Assembly: GCA_028673005.1 (NCBI GenBank)
Contig: CM054120.1
Location: forward strand, 73,023,533-73,087,532
DNA: 64,000 bases
Source: Tanypteryx hageni
Taxonomy: Eukaryota > Arthropoda > Insecta > Odonata > Petaluridae
Direction: 5' to 3'
Numbering within the stretch: the stretch's first letter is position 1; the number at the start of each line of letters is the position of its first letter. The notes below the pieces were generated by a model that made no database searches, was not told the origin of the DNA, and worked only from the letters and a program-made list of their open reading frames with translations. This document shows positions 1 through 11,402 of the stretch, piece by piece. The position numbers were made by a program, and so were the translations under genes.

Positions 1-544
1 ATTAGTAACTTAACTAATATTTCGAACTATATTTTTGGGACTTGTTCATGCAGATTGTGGAGCAAAGTAACTCCAAAGCCTAAATATTCTATATCCCATT
101 TTAGAATAATAGAGTCACAAAAAATAAAAAGTATATGACAAAAAGATTCGGGAGGCAAACAGAACGATGTGAATAATGGAGACACAAGAGAAAACTGGAA
201 ATCGAGACGTCAAGACTTCGAAAATAACTAACATGTAATACAATGTCATGATGAGTGAGCTAATTTTGTCTGGACTTTGATCTGCCCGGTCATAAGAGAT
301 ATAAAAGTTAAACGATGTAGAGTACGAAGCCGGGTCCCCGAAGACCCTCACATTTATACATTCTGTGATTTCGATGACTTAAATTACAATATAATTTTAT
401 TACTGATTTTAAACTCCCAACATGATCCACTAGGAATACATAAAGTATAAATTTTGGCAAAAATTTTTTTAAAGAAATATTTATGAAAATATATCTTTCA
501 GGTCTCCTGAGACCCAAGGTCCGTAATCTGAGTGTTAACAGACA
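1..544. other. AT-rich stretch without a recognisable gene
   Basis: Open frames here are short, lysine/phenylalanine-rich and of the kind AT-rich DNA gives by chance. I see no domain, splice pattern or terminal repeat. It precedes a dispersed repeat that begins near 545 and may include a diverged continuation of it. Confidence 0.5.
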
Positions 545-872
545 ATAATTTAATTGGATGCAATAATGTGGGTCATTTTGAAAACACCCAAAAAGAATAC
601 AAATGTTATAAAATTTTGAAAAGAAATGCATATTTATGACAAATTCTTGTGTAATATCAATATATTGCAAGAATAAGATATTTTATACTTTTAGCCATCA
701 AATAAAGCAAAAACAGAGAAAATAGGTCTATATTTATGTATTTTGATGAATGAAGGAAAAAAAACCTTGAGAAATTGAATACCTTATGTAAACTTATGGG
801 AAAAGTCATTTCCTGGAGTCAAACCTGGGACACTTATGTAAATGAACATAGTTTTTCCAGGGTCTCCTAGTT
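545..872 (+). repeat. Dispersed repeat, copy A (partner at 47358-47695)
   Basis: This stretch aligns by eye along its length with 47358-47695 in the same orientation. Shared landmarks in order are an ATTGGATGCAATAATG-like start, a CACCCAAAAAGAATAC block, the phrase AATAAGATATTTTATA, a TTAGCCRTCAAATAAAGCA block, GTAAACTTATGGGAAAA, and a GGAGTCNAACCTGGGAC-like end. Many substitutions and small indels separate the copies, so the family is old. No coding capacity is convincing, and the family is unknown to me. Confidence 0.7.
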
Positions 873-1692
873 GTCAGAAATGAAATGGCATTTACATTTC
901 TTGATGACAAACTTTTCATGAGATAAAAGAGGATGGATGGATTGACATTGAGTAATTATATAAAAAAGATACTTGGGGGACCTCCTCCTCTCCCAATTCT
1001 ATATCAAGGCTTGCTTCACTTGCCTATAATATTCAAGCCAATTTAATATAAATTTAATGAACGATTGAAAATTAAAGACATTTTTACTACCTGATTTACA
1101 CCAAAAGATGAGGATTAGCAAAATATAGATAAATGTGGGAGATGCACATTTAAAGTAAACGGGAAAGTTTTTTATAAAATAAAAATTAACAAAAATATAA
1201 TGAACTTTTTTGGATGACACAAAAGAAATTTTCCTTCTTTTCGGCATTTGTTGTTCCAATTCTCGAACTCAAACACGAAGAATCTAAGACATTTTAATAT
1301 GTGTATGATTAATGTTCTATTCCTACTCGTAAATAATGTAATGAATGTTGTATACATTGGTTGCTATAAAAATCATTTCACCTATCTTTCCATCTCTCTT
1401 GCATTAAATGCATTCCAATCATGCTTTCACCCATAAGGATTGAAATGACAAAAGAATTTCAAGGTTTAACAATGTAATTGGTTGTCAAGGCAACATCCCG
1501 TTAAAATGGCAAGTTTCTCCAAAATATCTGAATAACATGTTTAACATGTAGGCAGAAAAAGATGAACAGAATAAGAAACTTTATAATTCTTTCTTTAAAA
1601 TAGTTCAGATCTGAAGATTGCAGGTTAATTATTTCTTATTTAGATCTCAAAAAGAATAAAAGTCTGCACATCAAAAAGTATATTTTAAATGT
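873..1692. other. AT-rich anonymous DNA
   Basis: I find no supported gene, RNA or terminal repeat in this 0.8 kb. The short frames on both strands have no recognisable motif. Confidence 0.4.
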
Positions 1693-1830
1693 TACGCGTC
1701 CTCTCCTCACTGTGTTCACATCTTCACTGGCATACACCGTCAAAAGGTAATATTCCCACACTTCATCATTCCACCACATGGTGTCTGCCAGGGTGCTGCC
1801 GCCCGTCAACAAACATACAATGTCCCAACA
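1693..1830 (-). repeat. Partial 3' LTR of the Pao/BEL element
   Basis: On the minus strand it begins at 1830 with TGTTGGGACA, just after the integrase end and a purine-rich AAAAGGAG stretch that could be the polypurine tract. About 100 bp is clearly related to 9294-9395, sharing CACTTCATCRTTCCACCACA on the plus strand. Similarity stops near 1693, so the LTR is truncated. Confidence 0.65.
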
Positions 1831-1904
1831 TGCTGGCCGCTGAAAAGGAATTACAATCTCCTTTTCTTACATAACAATTTAAATGCTAACAAATTATAAT
1901 TTAG

Positions 1905-2640
1905 GTGCACTTGGGTAGGGGCAAAGCCTTGTAATGGGTTGCTAAAGGGTTCCAGAGGGGGTACAGATAGTTGCTACCCACACTAATCTGTCGGTGCCTG
2001 GATGGATTTCTTGAATCACTGCCAGCTTCCAACAGAATGGAGGTAAGTTGTCTTCCTTCAGGATGCAAAGGGTTCCAGGTTGCACATTTGCACATGTTGA
2101 TGTCTACTTGGCCCTCTGCTTTAAGTGACTGAGATAGTCAGTTGACCATTTGCACCAAAATTGCTGGAGCTGCCGCTGTAGGAACTGCCATCTGGAAATT
2201 AAGCTTAAGCTTGACATCAACTAAGTCTGGTTCAGGAAAACTAGTGATAGCTGAGCCAATCAGAAAATGACCTGGAGTAAGAACAGAAGGGTCGTTGGGA
2301 TTGTTTGAGATAAATCAAGGGCCTTGAATTGAGACAAGCTTCAATCTGAGTTGTTAACATGGTCAACTCCTCGAAGGTCAAACATGCATTTCCCATGACT
2401 CGCCGTAGATGGTATTTGAAGGATTTCACTCCAGCTTCCCATATGCCACTGAAATGTGGTGCTCGGGGCGGAATGAAATGCCATGTAATGCCCTCTTGTT
2501 GAGAATATGTGTTCACCCTTAATTGGTGGTCTTCTGCTTGGAAAAGCGCTTATAATTCTCGAAATTCTCTTTCGGCTCCAACAAAATTTGTTCCATTGTC
2601 GCTGTAAACATTATTGCATCAACGTCAATGTGACACAAAC
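1905..2640 (-). pseudogene. Pao/BEL integrase region
   Basis: Minus-strand reading near 2600 gives VYSDNGTNFVGAE, the second catalytic aspartate block of retroelement integrases. It is followed by WHFIPPRAPHFSGIWEAGVK, which contains the catalytic glutamate, and by LTTQIEACLNSRPL, typical of Pao/BEL. Near 2090-1905 another frame gives LKEDNLPP and PGTDRLVWVATI, the C-terminal DUF5641-like tail of the family. The frames are broken by indels and stops, so the integrase is dead. It lies at the 3' end of pol, directly before the LTR. Confidence 0.85.
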
Positions 2641-2837
2641 ATTTTCATCATGTTAAATTGTCATGGCCAAGCTGGTCACAGTCTTGCGTTGTTCTTGCAT
2701 GTTGTGTGATGCCGGTAAAATGCCTGTGGCAGGCCATGAAATTGATGGTTCCAGGAGCCATGCTGGCCCATTCCACCATAATGAGATGTGAATTAAATCA
2801 TTTGGATTGATTCATTTTGATATTAGGTCTGCTGGGA

Positions 2838-3160
2838 TGACCTAAGATGTGATGTGTTTCCACTCAGCTGTTGAAGTGATATCTTGAATTTCCGAGATTC
2901 TGTTTGCAATAAACGTCTTCCATCTTGTTGGTGCTGCGGAAACCCATGCCAAAACTATCGTCAGGTCCATCCACAGTGAGCTGTGACTGATCTTCATGGT
3001 GAAAACCTTAATGATCATACTAAACAATCGTGCAAGTAAAAGTGCATCACATAATTCTAGGCGAGGAAGAGAAATCTTCTTTAATGGGGCAACCCTTGAT
3101 TTTAAGCACAAGAGCTTGACAATGGTCTCTCCATTCTGATTGGTTGATCATACATAAATG
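2838..3160 (-). pseudogene. Pao/BEL RNase H region
   Basis: The minus frame 3111-2842 reads SRVAPLKKISLPRLELCDAL and then a W-D-T block with VLAWVSAAPTRWKTFIANR. This is the RNase H segment of Pao/BEL polyproteins, where LPRLEL and the W.....KTFVANRV block are hallmarks. The open frame is short, with stops on both sides. It lies between RT and integrase, as expected. Confidence 0.85.
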
Positions 3161-3372
3161 CTAGCTCTATACGCACGTTCAGATGCATCCGAAAACCTGT
3201 GGATTTGGATGTCAACTGGTGTGATTTTCACCAGAACTAACCTGTCAATCCAAATGTTGTCTACTACTGGAATCTGGTCATACAAAGGCTACCAGCACTC
3301 CAGTAATTCTGGTGTTAAATCATCGTCCCAGTTGAAATTTTCTTGCCTTAACTGCTGGAGAAACATTTTACA

Positions 3373-4560
3373 TCAAATGACAATAGGGCTGAATAACCCT
3401 AAAGGGTCAAAGATAGATGCTATAGTGGAGAGAACCCTTCTCTTGGTGAAGGTGTTCTTCCTCGAGTTCCACAATGTAGTCTTGAGTCCATTTCCAATCT
3501 GAAATTGGTCTGCAGCAGGGTGCCACAACAGACCCAGTGTTTTAATATGATCATTGTCCAGTTGCAATGGAAGTTGCATTTCTCTGAGCTTATCAGGGAT
3601 ACATTCAAGTAGGGCATGGTGGTTGGAACACCACTTGCATAATAGAAATCCGCCCTCTTGCAAAAGTTGCATAAGCTCTTGCTGCACAAGTATAGCTTCC
3701 TCAATGGTTTGTTCGCCAGACATACAATCATCCACATAGAAGTCACGTAATAAGACTTCTGCAGCCTTGGGGAAAGACTTGGCTTCTTCAACAGCGAATT
3801 GTTGAAGGCATCTGGTTGCCAGAAAGGGTGCGCTGGCAGCTCCGTAAGTTACGGTATTCAGCTGGTACACTCTAATGGGAAGGGTAGGCTCCTTTCTCCA
3901 CAAAATTCTCTAAAGATTGCAGTCCTGAAGATGTACCTTAATTTGCCGATCCATTTTTGCAATGTCGGCTATAAAGCACACCTGGTGTGTGCGAAAGCAT
4001 AAGATGATTGAACACAAATCTGGTTGGACTGTAGGTCCAACCATCAGCAAATCATTTAAAGATGTTCCATTAGTTGATTAGGCATCAAAAACTACTCTAA
4101 TTTTTGTTTGCTGCTAGACTCTTTAAAGATCGGATGATGCGGTACATTATAACTGACTGTAGCAGGGTTGGTTGAGGCAGAGCTTCATACTCGTCCATAA
4201 AATTTGTGTACTCTTTTCGCAATTGGGACTGCCTTTCAAATCTTCTCTCCAGCTGATGGAATCTTGTTGTTGCCATGTGGTAGGAATTGCCAAGCTGTGT
4301 GAGATCCTGACACATAGGAAGACGTACTACAAATCGTCCTGAAGAGTCTCTTGTGGTGAATCATTTGAAATGCTCTTCACATTCCTTCTCTTCTTGGGTC
4401 CAAGGTGTTTGGTTGATTTCCTCAATTTCCCAGAACCATTGAAGTAGTTGTAAACTCTCATCACTTCTGAGAAGAAACAACCTGGTTAGCTCTGGCTGGG
4501 ATGATCTTGTAGGAGTTCCTAAAACTTGGTACTATCCTGATACTATCCACCCTAGATCAG
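3373..4560 (-). pseudogene. Pao/BEL reverse transcriptase region
   Basis: The longest piece (3903-3373) carries FYVDDCMSG, the catalytic YVDD box, after TYGAASAPFLATRCL and before LCKWCSNH; it ends with FDPLGLFSPIVI, a strong Pao/BEL signature. Upstream, 4315-4097 reads LGNSYHMATTRFHQLERRF, the conserved linker before RT. Farther upstream, 4560-4320 gives FWEIEEI and EEKECEEHF in broken frames. Between 4097 and 3903 the RT palm N-terminus is recognisable (ADGWTYSPTRFVFN) but shifted. A protease is not visible. Several frameshifts are needed to follow it, so it is inactive. Confidence 0.9.
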
Positions 4561-5524
4561 TGTCCTGAGGGAAGAAATTCCAAAATATTTTCAATTTTCA
4601 TAATTGTATTGGCTGTTTAAGTATATAAAATTATTATTTTAGCAATATGATCAATAAAAGTTTATTATTCTTAATTCCCTTTGGTAAGGGTGAATGTGTT
4701 TTCGGCATTTTATTTCTGGGACTTGTTTGGTAGTTTTTTCCTCACTTGTTATTTTTGTTCCCAGGATGAATAAATATGTACCTATCGTCAGAGTTGGCAA
4801 TTTAGTGCCTTTTTATGTTTATCAACTTTTTTGTGCTTTAGTGGACAGTTATATTAATTATTATTTAAAAATAATTTGCAATTATTATTTTAAAATACTT
4901 TTTAGCGATATTTTTTTGAGTTTAGTTATATTTTAGCACCTTTCTTTGATAAATTTAGGTCCAGTATTACAATTTTCAGAATGAAGGTATAATACCAATG
5001 TAATATCTTATAAGTGAACTTGAAACAAAATCAATTTATTTTGTTTTTAAATGGTAACCTCCTACCTTAAAATTTCCTTCTTCATTTAAGTCTTTGATGC
5101 AATAGTGTTACTATATTAAGAATTTTATGATTACAGTGATTACTAGCATTTGGTTGCACGTTCCGGTTTTTTGTGGGACTCTAAATAAGTTCTTACATAT
5201 GGTAGTACTAATCATGAAAGTAAAAGGGCTTTTTATTTTTCGAGAATGGAGGAAATTGCTGATTTATTCCCCCAAAGAGTTGAGCTGCGATGAGCGAGGG
5301 TGGCATATCACTTCACTTCAAAGCTGTGTGATGTCATTCCAAAGAGACAACACTGTAACGTAAAAATTCAAAAATTTATTTGAATGCTCAGTTACCCTAC
5401 GATGTTATGCTGTTATGTTCGTGGAAATTAAGAAGTTTATTAAAAAGCATAGATGGCCGGCGGCTGCTTTACAATACCCACGTTTTCCTAAATGAAGGTA
5501 AACTTTAATATTTTTCCCTTTATT
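4561..5524. other. AT-rich DNA between pol remnant and hAT insertion
   Basis: From its position this should hold the 3' half of gag and the protease of the Pao/BEL element, but I recognise neither. The short frames on both strands have no motif. It may be unrelated sequence brought in by deletion or by another insertion. Confidence 0.4.
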
Positions 5525-7350
5525 CAGGCATGCCCAAACTTGATACTCCTGGAAATAAAACTACAATAGTAAATTCTATTATAATTATAATCCTTACAAA
5601 ATGTAAAAAAACTTTATATTTATTAAATTTAGATAATTTCAAATTCTATAACCTCAGAAATGACTCATCAGAAAAAAAGAAGACTTTTTGACAAAAATCG
5701 GCAATTTAGGAGCTCATGGATAACTGAATACCTCATTATAGATAATTCTATTGATGATAAATCCTATGTTTTATGTCTACTCTGCTGTAAATCAATTGTT
5801 CTTAAAACTGACAACATAAAACAACACTATGAGACACACAAGGATCGAGTTGGAGAGCTAACAGCAACACAGGGAGAGGCAAGGGTTGGGAAACTAAAAG
5901 ATGAGCTTGATAAACAGCAAAATCTTTTTAGAAAAGGTAATGATCAAAATTCAAAGCTTGAAAAAGCAAGCCTTGTGATGGCAAAAATAATTGGTGAGCA
6001 TTTGAAGCCGCATATGGATGGAGAGTATGTGAAAAAATGCATGGTGGCTGTGGCAGAGATTCTTGCACCAGAGAAAAAACAGTTATTTGAAAAAATAGCT
6101 GCCTCTAGACAGACAATTTGTAGAAAAATAGTAAACATTTCTGCAAAATAGTGAAATTTTGAATTATAAAATCCAGAATTTTGCCAGGTATTCATTGTGT
6201 ATTGATGAAAGTATGGACATCACTGATACTGCTCAATTGGCAATTTTTATTCGAGGTATAAGTGAGAATTTCGAGGTTGTGGAGGAACTGTTGAATATAG
6301 TTTCTTTGAATGACTCCACAAGTAGAAAAAATATTTGTGATGCGGTTCTAAATGAAATGCAGCTACAACAAATTGACTAATCCAAGCTTGTTCAAATTGT
6401 GACTGATGAGGTGCTGTCAATGCGAGGTTCTAAAAATGGTGCAGTATCGTTGCTGAAAATAAACATTATACAAAAATTCCCTTGTGATGAAGTCAGTGAT
6501 TTGCGTTGTCTTATTTATGTACAAAGTTTATGTTCTAAGTGCATTAATATGGAGCATATCATGAATATTATCATTGAAACAATTAATTACATCAGAGGCA
6601 GTGCTTTGAGACATCGAAAATTTAAGGAAATGATCAAGGATGAAGAGGAAGTCAAAGGGACTGATGTTATTTATTTCACTGATATTTGCTGGTCAAGCAG
6701 AGGAAAAGCGCTGAAAAGATTTTTCGAGCTGCGAGAGGAAATTAACTTTTTCATGCAAGCAGAAGGGAAACCCAACAATCAATTCGGAGACGAGAAGTTT
6801 CTCTTGGAACTTGCCTTTTTTGTTGATATAATGCTTCACATCAATAATTTAAATGTGAAGCTGCAGGGAAAAGACACAAAAATATCTGAAATGTATCGTT
6901 TGATAAACGCATTTATTGGAAAGTTGAATTTATTTAAAAATCAGCTAAAGGAAAACAAATATGATAATTTTGAATCTATAAAGTCAATCATATTAACCGA
7001 GAAAGATACTAAAAGATTTGTGAAGGATATTGATATTTTAATACTTGAGTTCAAAGAATGCTTTTCCGTACTTCTGAAAATGAAGAATGAAATTTTCTCA
7101 CACCCATTTATTGTGGACTATAATTCTGCACCAGATTGTTTGCAAAAAGAGCTTATTGAATTGCAGTCTGATATTGAAGCTCATTGTGCTTTTAAAGAAA
7201 AGCAAGAAGGCTTTCATAACATAAAAAAACAAATATTATTGCTGTTTTAGCAAAAAAATCCCATAGACCCCTCTTCCTTCTTGTGTGGCCACTTCAAGAT
7301 TTTTCTGGCCGCTATGAGGCTACATAACCTTCCATATCTGGACACCTATG
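5525..7350 (+). mobile_element. hAT element (GTF2IRD2/ZBED-like), inserted in Pao/BEL
   Basis: The left end reads CAGGCATGCCCAAACTT, like hAT-Charlie termini. The reverse complement of the right end (about 7350 backward) begins CATAGGTGTCCAGATATGG, a weakly matching partner at about 10 of 19 positions. The flanking eight bases do not match, so no target-site duplication survives. The transposase frame between the ends runs in the same direction. It is bounded on both sides by minus-strand Pao/BEL remnants. Confidence 0.6.
5660..7250 (+). pseudogene. hAT transposase, GTF2IRD2/FAM200-like, broken
   Basis: From the ATG at 5660 the frame begins with a BED/zinc-finger-like module (VLCLLCCKSIVLKTDNIKQH with CLLC and H...H). 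A linker containing LAPEKKQLFEKIAASRQT follows, which is typical of domesticated and transposon GTF2IRD2-like proteins. A stop (TAG near 6150) precedes FARYSLCIDESMDITDTAQL, the catalytic-domain start with conserved DES.D...TAQL. Another stop near 6379 precedes the long insertion domain (SSRGKALKRFFELREEINFF and NNLNVKLQGKDTKISEMY). The C-terminal hAT dimerisation block is missing. Two in-frame stops and a truncated end mean no functional product. Confidence 0.8.
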
Positions 7351-7690
7351 ATCTAGGGCTTCATTGTTGATAATTAGGCTAGTAAGCAAATCATAAAAAT
7401 GCCTAAATTGAGTCACGTCTCCTGCAAAAGGAGGTAGGTTAATAGTTGGGAGCCGTATTTCTTTCCTACCTACTGGTAAAGAATGATTCGACAATAAAAT
7501 TTCTTCATTATCTGACCCTTGATTAGCGGGAGATTTGTTTTTTGTTCCTTCTTCTATCAGAATTAACATCTTTGTTTTAAGCTCAAAATATAGCGCTTCA
7601 AAATTTTTCCTATCTTCAGCATGTGTTTCAAAATCATCAATGAATTCTAATTCTCCCTGAGCAAAGTTAAATTCCTGTTGAATATCAGGT
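7351..7690 (-). pseudogene. Pao/BEL gag, middle part (DUF1759-like)
   Basis: The minus frame contains LPTINLPPFAGDVTQFRHFY and DLLTSLIINNEALD, the DUF1759 signature of Pao/BEL gag (compare LPKI.LP.F.G....W..F). It is preceded by FNFAQGELEFIDDFETHAED and a helical FEALYFELKTKM. It is cut on one side by the hAT end at about 7350 and on the other by the LINE at about 7690. Its missing N-terminus lies at 8870-8750, on the far side of the LINE. Confidence 0.85.
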
Positions 7691-8749
7691 AATGCTTGTA
7701 AGTTGTTATTAAAATTGGGAAATCTTGGCATTAATGTTAAAGTCATTAACTGGGTTCGTGCTTTCCTTTGGAATAGAAAACAAAAAGTAGTCATTGATGG
7801 TAAGTCCTCGAGTGCGACAGATGTAGTCTCTGGAGTGCCGCAGGGTAGTGTGATCGGACATATACTTTTCTTGCTTTATATAAACGACATAAGCTCAGTT
7901 GTGAAAAGTAATATCAGACTTTTTGCGGATGACACCGTAGTCTATAGAGAAATTAGTGGTCCTAGCGACCAACGTCAGCTTCAGGATGATCTGGATGTGT
8001 TATCTGTTTGGTCCAAGGAATGACAGCTAGAAATCAATCAGAAAAAGAGTAACGTTCTAAACTTTTGGAAATCTAGAAGCCCATCGTCCGCGTTTACCTA
8101 CTCGATAGATGGTGAGAGCATTCCTGTTTCGAAATCTGTGAAATACCTCGGGGTAACCTTGAATCGTGACCTGTCTTGGGACACCCACATAAGACGAGTG
8201 ATAGGTGCGGCAAATAAGAAGTTGGCTTTTGTGCGTAGAATAGTCAGGAAAAGCACGGAAATGGTGAGAGAATCCTTTTATTTATCCTTGGTTAGACCTC
8301 AAATGGAATACGCAGCAGCGGTTTGGGATCCATATCAGAGGGGACCCATAAAGGATTTAGAAAAAATACAGCGGCGAGCAGCTAGATTCGTGAAAAAGTA
8401 TTACGATAAAAACAGCATTACGTTACTCATTGAAGAGTTGAGTTGACCATCGTTGAAAGATCGTAGATTACAGGCGAGACTTAAACTTCTAGATAAATAT
8501 ATGTCGGAGATATTTGTAAATGAAATGAAGGATAATTCCACAACCATCGTATATCGGACGGGGGGATAATGAGGACAAGATTCGCGAAATAGATAGTAGG
8601 ACGGAGAGGTTTAAGGAGTCCTTTTTCCCTAGGACAATACGTGACCACAATAGATAAGTGAATAATAGTTAGTTAGGAACATGGTGCGCGGCACCCACTG
8701 CCATCCACCGTCAAGGTGACTTGCAGGGTAATATGTAGATGTAGACGTG
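7691..8749 (+). mobile_element. 5'-truncated LINE inserted in Pao/BEL gag
   Basis: The plus strand starts abruptly inside a reverse transcriptase, continues to the end of that frame, and finishes with a tail containing GATGTAGATGTAGACG, a (GATGTA)-like 3' microsatellite. On both outer sides the minus strand reads Pao/BEL gag, so this is an insertion. No clear target duplication is visible. The family is in the CR1/L2/Jockey group; the exact clade is not settled by what I can see. Confidence 0.75.
7697..8560 (+). pseudogene. LINE reverse transcriptase, C-terminal half
   Basis: The frame opens with LLKLGNLGINVKVINWVRAF and then shows SGVPQGSVIG and LFLLYINDIS (RT motif B region) and RLFADDTVVYR (FADD catalytic box). 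A stop (TGA near 8022) interrupts it before YLGVTLNRDLSWDTHI, followed by SFYLSLVRPQMEYAAAVWDP and LEKIQRRAARFVKKYY. These are thumb and C-terminal motifs common in CR1/L2-type LINEs. A second stop lies near 8444. The endonuclease and N-terminal RT are absent through 5' truncation. Confidence 0.9.
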
Positions 8750-8870
8750 TTCTTATTGCAGTTAGGTCTGAGCCACTCTCAAATTTTCCCAAAAAAGTCG
8801 AAATGCGGGTTAATTGGCCTTTAGCGACGGCCCTTTGGTTAATGATTCTTTTCTTACTTTCCTTTTCCAT
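8750..8870 (-). pseudogene. Pao/BEL gag, N-terminal piece
   Basis: The minus-strand ATG at 8870 begins a frame containing RAVAKGQLTRISTFLGKFES, followed by SDLTAIRT. This matches the usual start of Pao/BEL gag, where a basic segment leads into a K..LTR...F..F motif. The frame stops being gag at about 8750, where the LINE tail begins, and continues beyond the LINE at 7690. The remaining frame inside the LINE is meaningless. Confidence 0.7.
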
Positions 8871-8889
8871 ATTGAAAATAAGAAGACAA

Positions 8890-9182
8890 AGAATATGACA
8901 AATAAAGGAACCAGACTTAGTGTGCTTAGCTTACTCACGCCGTAACCGGTGATTCATCTGTAGGCCGGCCGCTACCACGGGACCTCTCCAGATAGCTCGT
9001 TCGTGGAGGAACCACCACCGCATCCCCGCGCCGCGTTGATCTCCGATGATTACTGCCTTACTGCGCAGTTAGTTCCGCTCGTAGCATCTTCGTGCCGCGT
9101 TGACGAAGTCTTCGATGGTCACTGCGTAGTTTGTTTCGCTCGTAGTTTGATAGAGACACAAATCCGGCCCGAAGGACCAAAA
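8890..9182 (-). other. Pao/BEL untranslated leader
   Basis: Next to the LTR end, the minus strand reads TTTTGGTCCTTCGGGCCGGA, resembling the sequence that follows the LTR in Pao/BEL elements. The stretch up to the gag ATG at 8870 is GC-richer than its surroundings and has no long frame on the minus strand. Plus-strand frames here are shadows. Confidence 0.5.
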
Positions 9183-9404
9183 TGTTCCGATCGCTCAATT
9201 ATTAGACTAGTGGACTGTATAAATCGTCTTTTATTTTACCGAGGATGGTACAATCACTGAATCTGTGTACTATTACAAACACCCGAGCGGGCAGGCACGT
9301 CCACTCCTCACCGTGTTCATGTCTACACTGGCAAACACCGTCAAACGGCAACGTTGTCACACTTCATCGTTCCACCACACGGCGCCCGCCAAGGTGCCGC
9401 CGCA
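9183..9404 (-). repeat. Partial 5' LTR of the Pao/BEL element
   Basis: On the minus strand it ends in ...CGGAACA at 9183, the expected CA terminus, before the leader. It contains AATAAAAGACG (a possible polyadenylation signal and R region) and shares about 100 bp with the other LTR at 1693-1793. About 35 bp at its outer end, present in the other copy from TGTTGGGACA, seem to be missing or replaced. Confidence 0.6.
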
Positions 9405-11354
9405 CAGTGGGATATTTCCGTTAAAAGCTGGCCAAAATTTGAAATACAAAGTTGCAGAAATCACTGTTGTGACTACTTTGTCACTAGGAGGGACAAATTA
9501 CGCATTTCATGCTGCAAATTGCCGTGTCCAAATGCTAACCATCTCTTTCTTATTTCAATTCAAATTTGGCTATCGAGCGCGTAAGTCAAACTTGATAAAA
9601 TATCTTGATTTTTTTCTCTCTCGGAATTTAATTTTTTGTGCGTGCAGTAATCATTTTAAATTTTTTTTTAACATGGACCAAATACCTGGAGGTGTGTCAA
9701 ATAATATTCCATTCTTTAAATTTATTTATCTGTATGTATATTTTTTTCTGTGATATTAAAGGTCGCGCGTTTAATAAGTAGAAAGCTGACTACATTGTAG
9801 CATTTTCCTACTGAAGAATAGCTGAGGGGAAATAAAGTAATGGGAGCGGTAGGAACCTTTGTCCCCGCTCCACCGCTTGGAAGGACGTTTTCAACGCGGA
9901 AAAGCTATTACTGGAACAATCTTATAGACCCAGAGAGAAAAATTTACTTTGTTACTTCTTGACTGACTTTTGGAGAAATTTAATACTCTCTGTACCTTTC
10001 AAGGGACTAGGTTTCTTTACAATATATCATTAACTTTTTCTCCACATGATCCAGTCTTTCATGAGTTATTGTGCGATAAACATCTGTTTCTCACAGACCC
10101 AGGACGACCACTGAAGTAACTATTGTGTTGATTTAATTATAACCATTTCTTCAATTCTTTACTTTCGTTCGCACTTTATTATATTACTATAGTCATTCCA
10201 TAATTCACGTTAGCAAAATAAACTTATTTGCCTCGATATGCTCCACTTGGTCGATTGATTGACCTCGTAAAAACGTCAAGGAATACACACAGAGAAATTA
10301 ATATACGTATACATATCCTGCATATAACTCTTTTTCCGATGATTTCATTAGATATGTAAATAACTATCAAAATATTGAATGTGAAACGGAGAATTTTTTG
10401 GTACTATCCCTCAAATGCATATCCTAAATAAGTGAAATAATTAATCGTAATTGTAGAATCATCGAAGGGTAAAAGAATTTTAACGTGATGCAGTTTTATT
10501 ATGCTCGTAATTCATGTTAACGCGGTAAATCAATTGCAAAACTACACAACGCTTTCGGGGGAGTATTTTGAACAATCCTCAATATCTGATCAGTTAAACT
10601 GTTTGTGAAAGTGCGAATGGCAAGGCAAACATTATAAATATAGGTATTTATCTAAGATTTTCTTTAAAAATGAACATTTACTTGAAAGGAATTAACCGTT
10701 TTGTCATAGATATCTGTAACTGAACCGGAATGTTTACAATTAATGTAAATTGTGTAAGTGATAAGGAATTCATCGTAATGTAATTGCTTTCATTTTGTAC
10801 ATAAAAACATACCCATACGTGTGTGTGTGCGTATATATATATATATGTATAATATAATTACTTATTTATTCATTGCCTAATAGTTTGTTTCATTTCATTT
10901 TCAGGGCTGAGCTATTTTATATCATGTATATTGTGTGACAAGAAATCCATTATATTCTTTGAGCAGTGTTACTGTAAAAAAATTAATAGCATTCATAGAA
11001 TGCTTTGAGGTATTTGCGGTTGAAGTTGATTGTTATTTCCATTCTGCCTTTTTCATGTCATTGTTCTTTTCCTGGAGTTTCCTTTTAAATTATAAACGAA
11101 AGGATTGTTTGACTTGTCATTGTTAATCTGAAATTATTTCTCCTGATTTAATAAATACATATCTAACATTCTTTGTTTTATTATTTATTTAATGCATATA
11201 TCCCAGGAATAAATATAAGGAAGCCGATAAATAATGCGAAAAGGGTTTTTAAAAAATATCAATGAAAAGGGGGAGGGGGCTACGAAACCTGTACTAGTAA
11301 CAGCGCCATCTATTGGTTTCCTGTGGAACTATAGTCCCCGGTTACTTGGACCAG
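9405..11354. other. Anonymous DNA, no supported gene
   Basis: About 2 kb of AT-rich sequence. There is a short (TA)n tract with GTGTGTGT near 10821-10848. The plus frame 9265-9753 overlaps the LTR, ends in phenylalanine/tyrosine-rich residues and looks accidental. I see no terminal repeats or domain motif. Confidence 0.4.
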
Positions 11355-11402
11355 GAGACCAGGACGAGCTAAACCAACGAGACCAGGACGAGCTAAACCA
11401 AC
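11355..11402 (+). repeat. Two perfect 24-bp tandem copies
   Basis: The unit GAGACCAGGACGAGCTAAAC (first 20 bases; CAAC follows) occurs twice head to tail. If translated in the local frame it would give an 8-residue repeat, DQDELNQR. There is no further evidence of coding, so it is recorded as a minimal tandem duplication. Confidence 0.85.

Larger units (their letters stand above)
1693..9404 (-). mobile_element. Pao/BEL LTR retrotransposon, disrupted by two later elements
   Basis: Read on the minus strand, the parts occur in the order expected for Pao/BEL: partial LTR and leader (9404-8890), gag start (8870-8750), gag middle (7690-7351), pol with reverse transcriptase, RNase H and integrase (4560-1905), and a partial second LTR (1830-1693). 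The two LTR pieces share about 100 bp (1693-1793 with 9294-9395). A plus-strand LINE sits inside gag (7691-8749) and a plus-strand hAT sits between gag and pol remnants (5525-7350). Numerous frameshifts and stops make it non-functional. The region expected to hold the rest of gag and protease is not recognisable. That it is one element is an inference from order, strand and matching LTRs. Confidence 0.75.

Noticed and set aside
9265..9753. 162-codon plus-strand frame after the LTR
   Set aside because: It starts inside the antisense LTR remnant and ends in a low-complexity F/Y-rich tail. No domain, so treated as accidental.
11355..11402. Possible CRISPR-like or repeat-protein signal from two perfect 24-bp copies
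   Set aside because: Only two copies with no spacer, in a eukaryotic sequence. A simple tandem duplication explains it.
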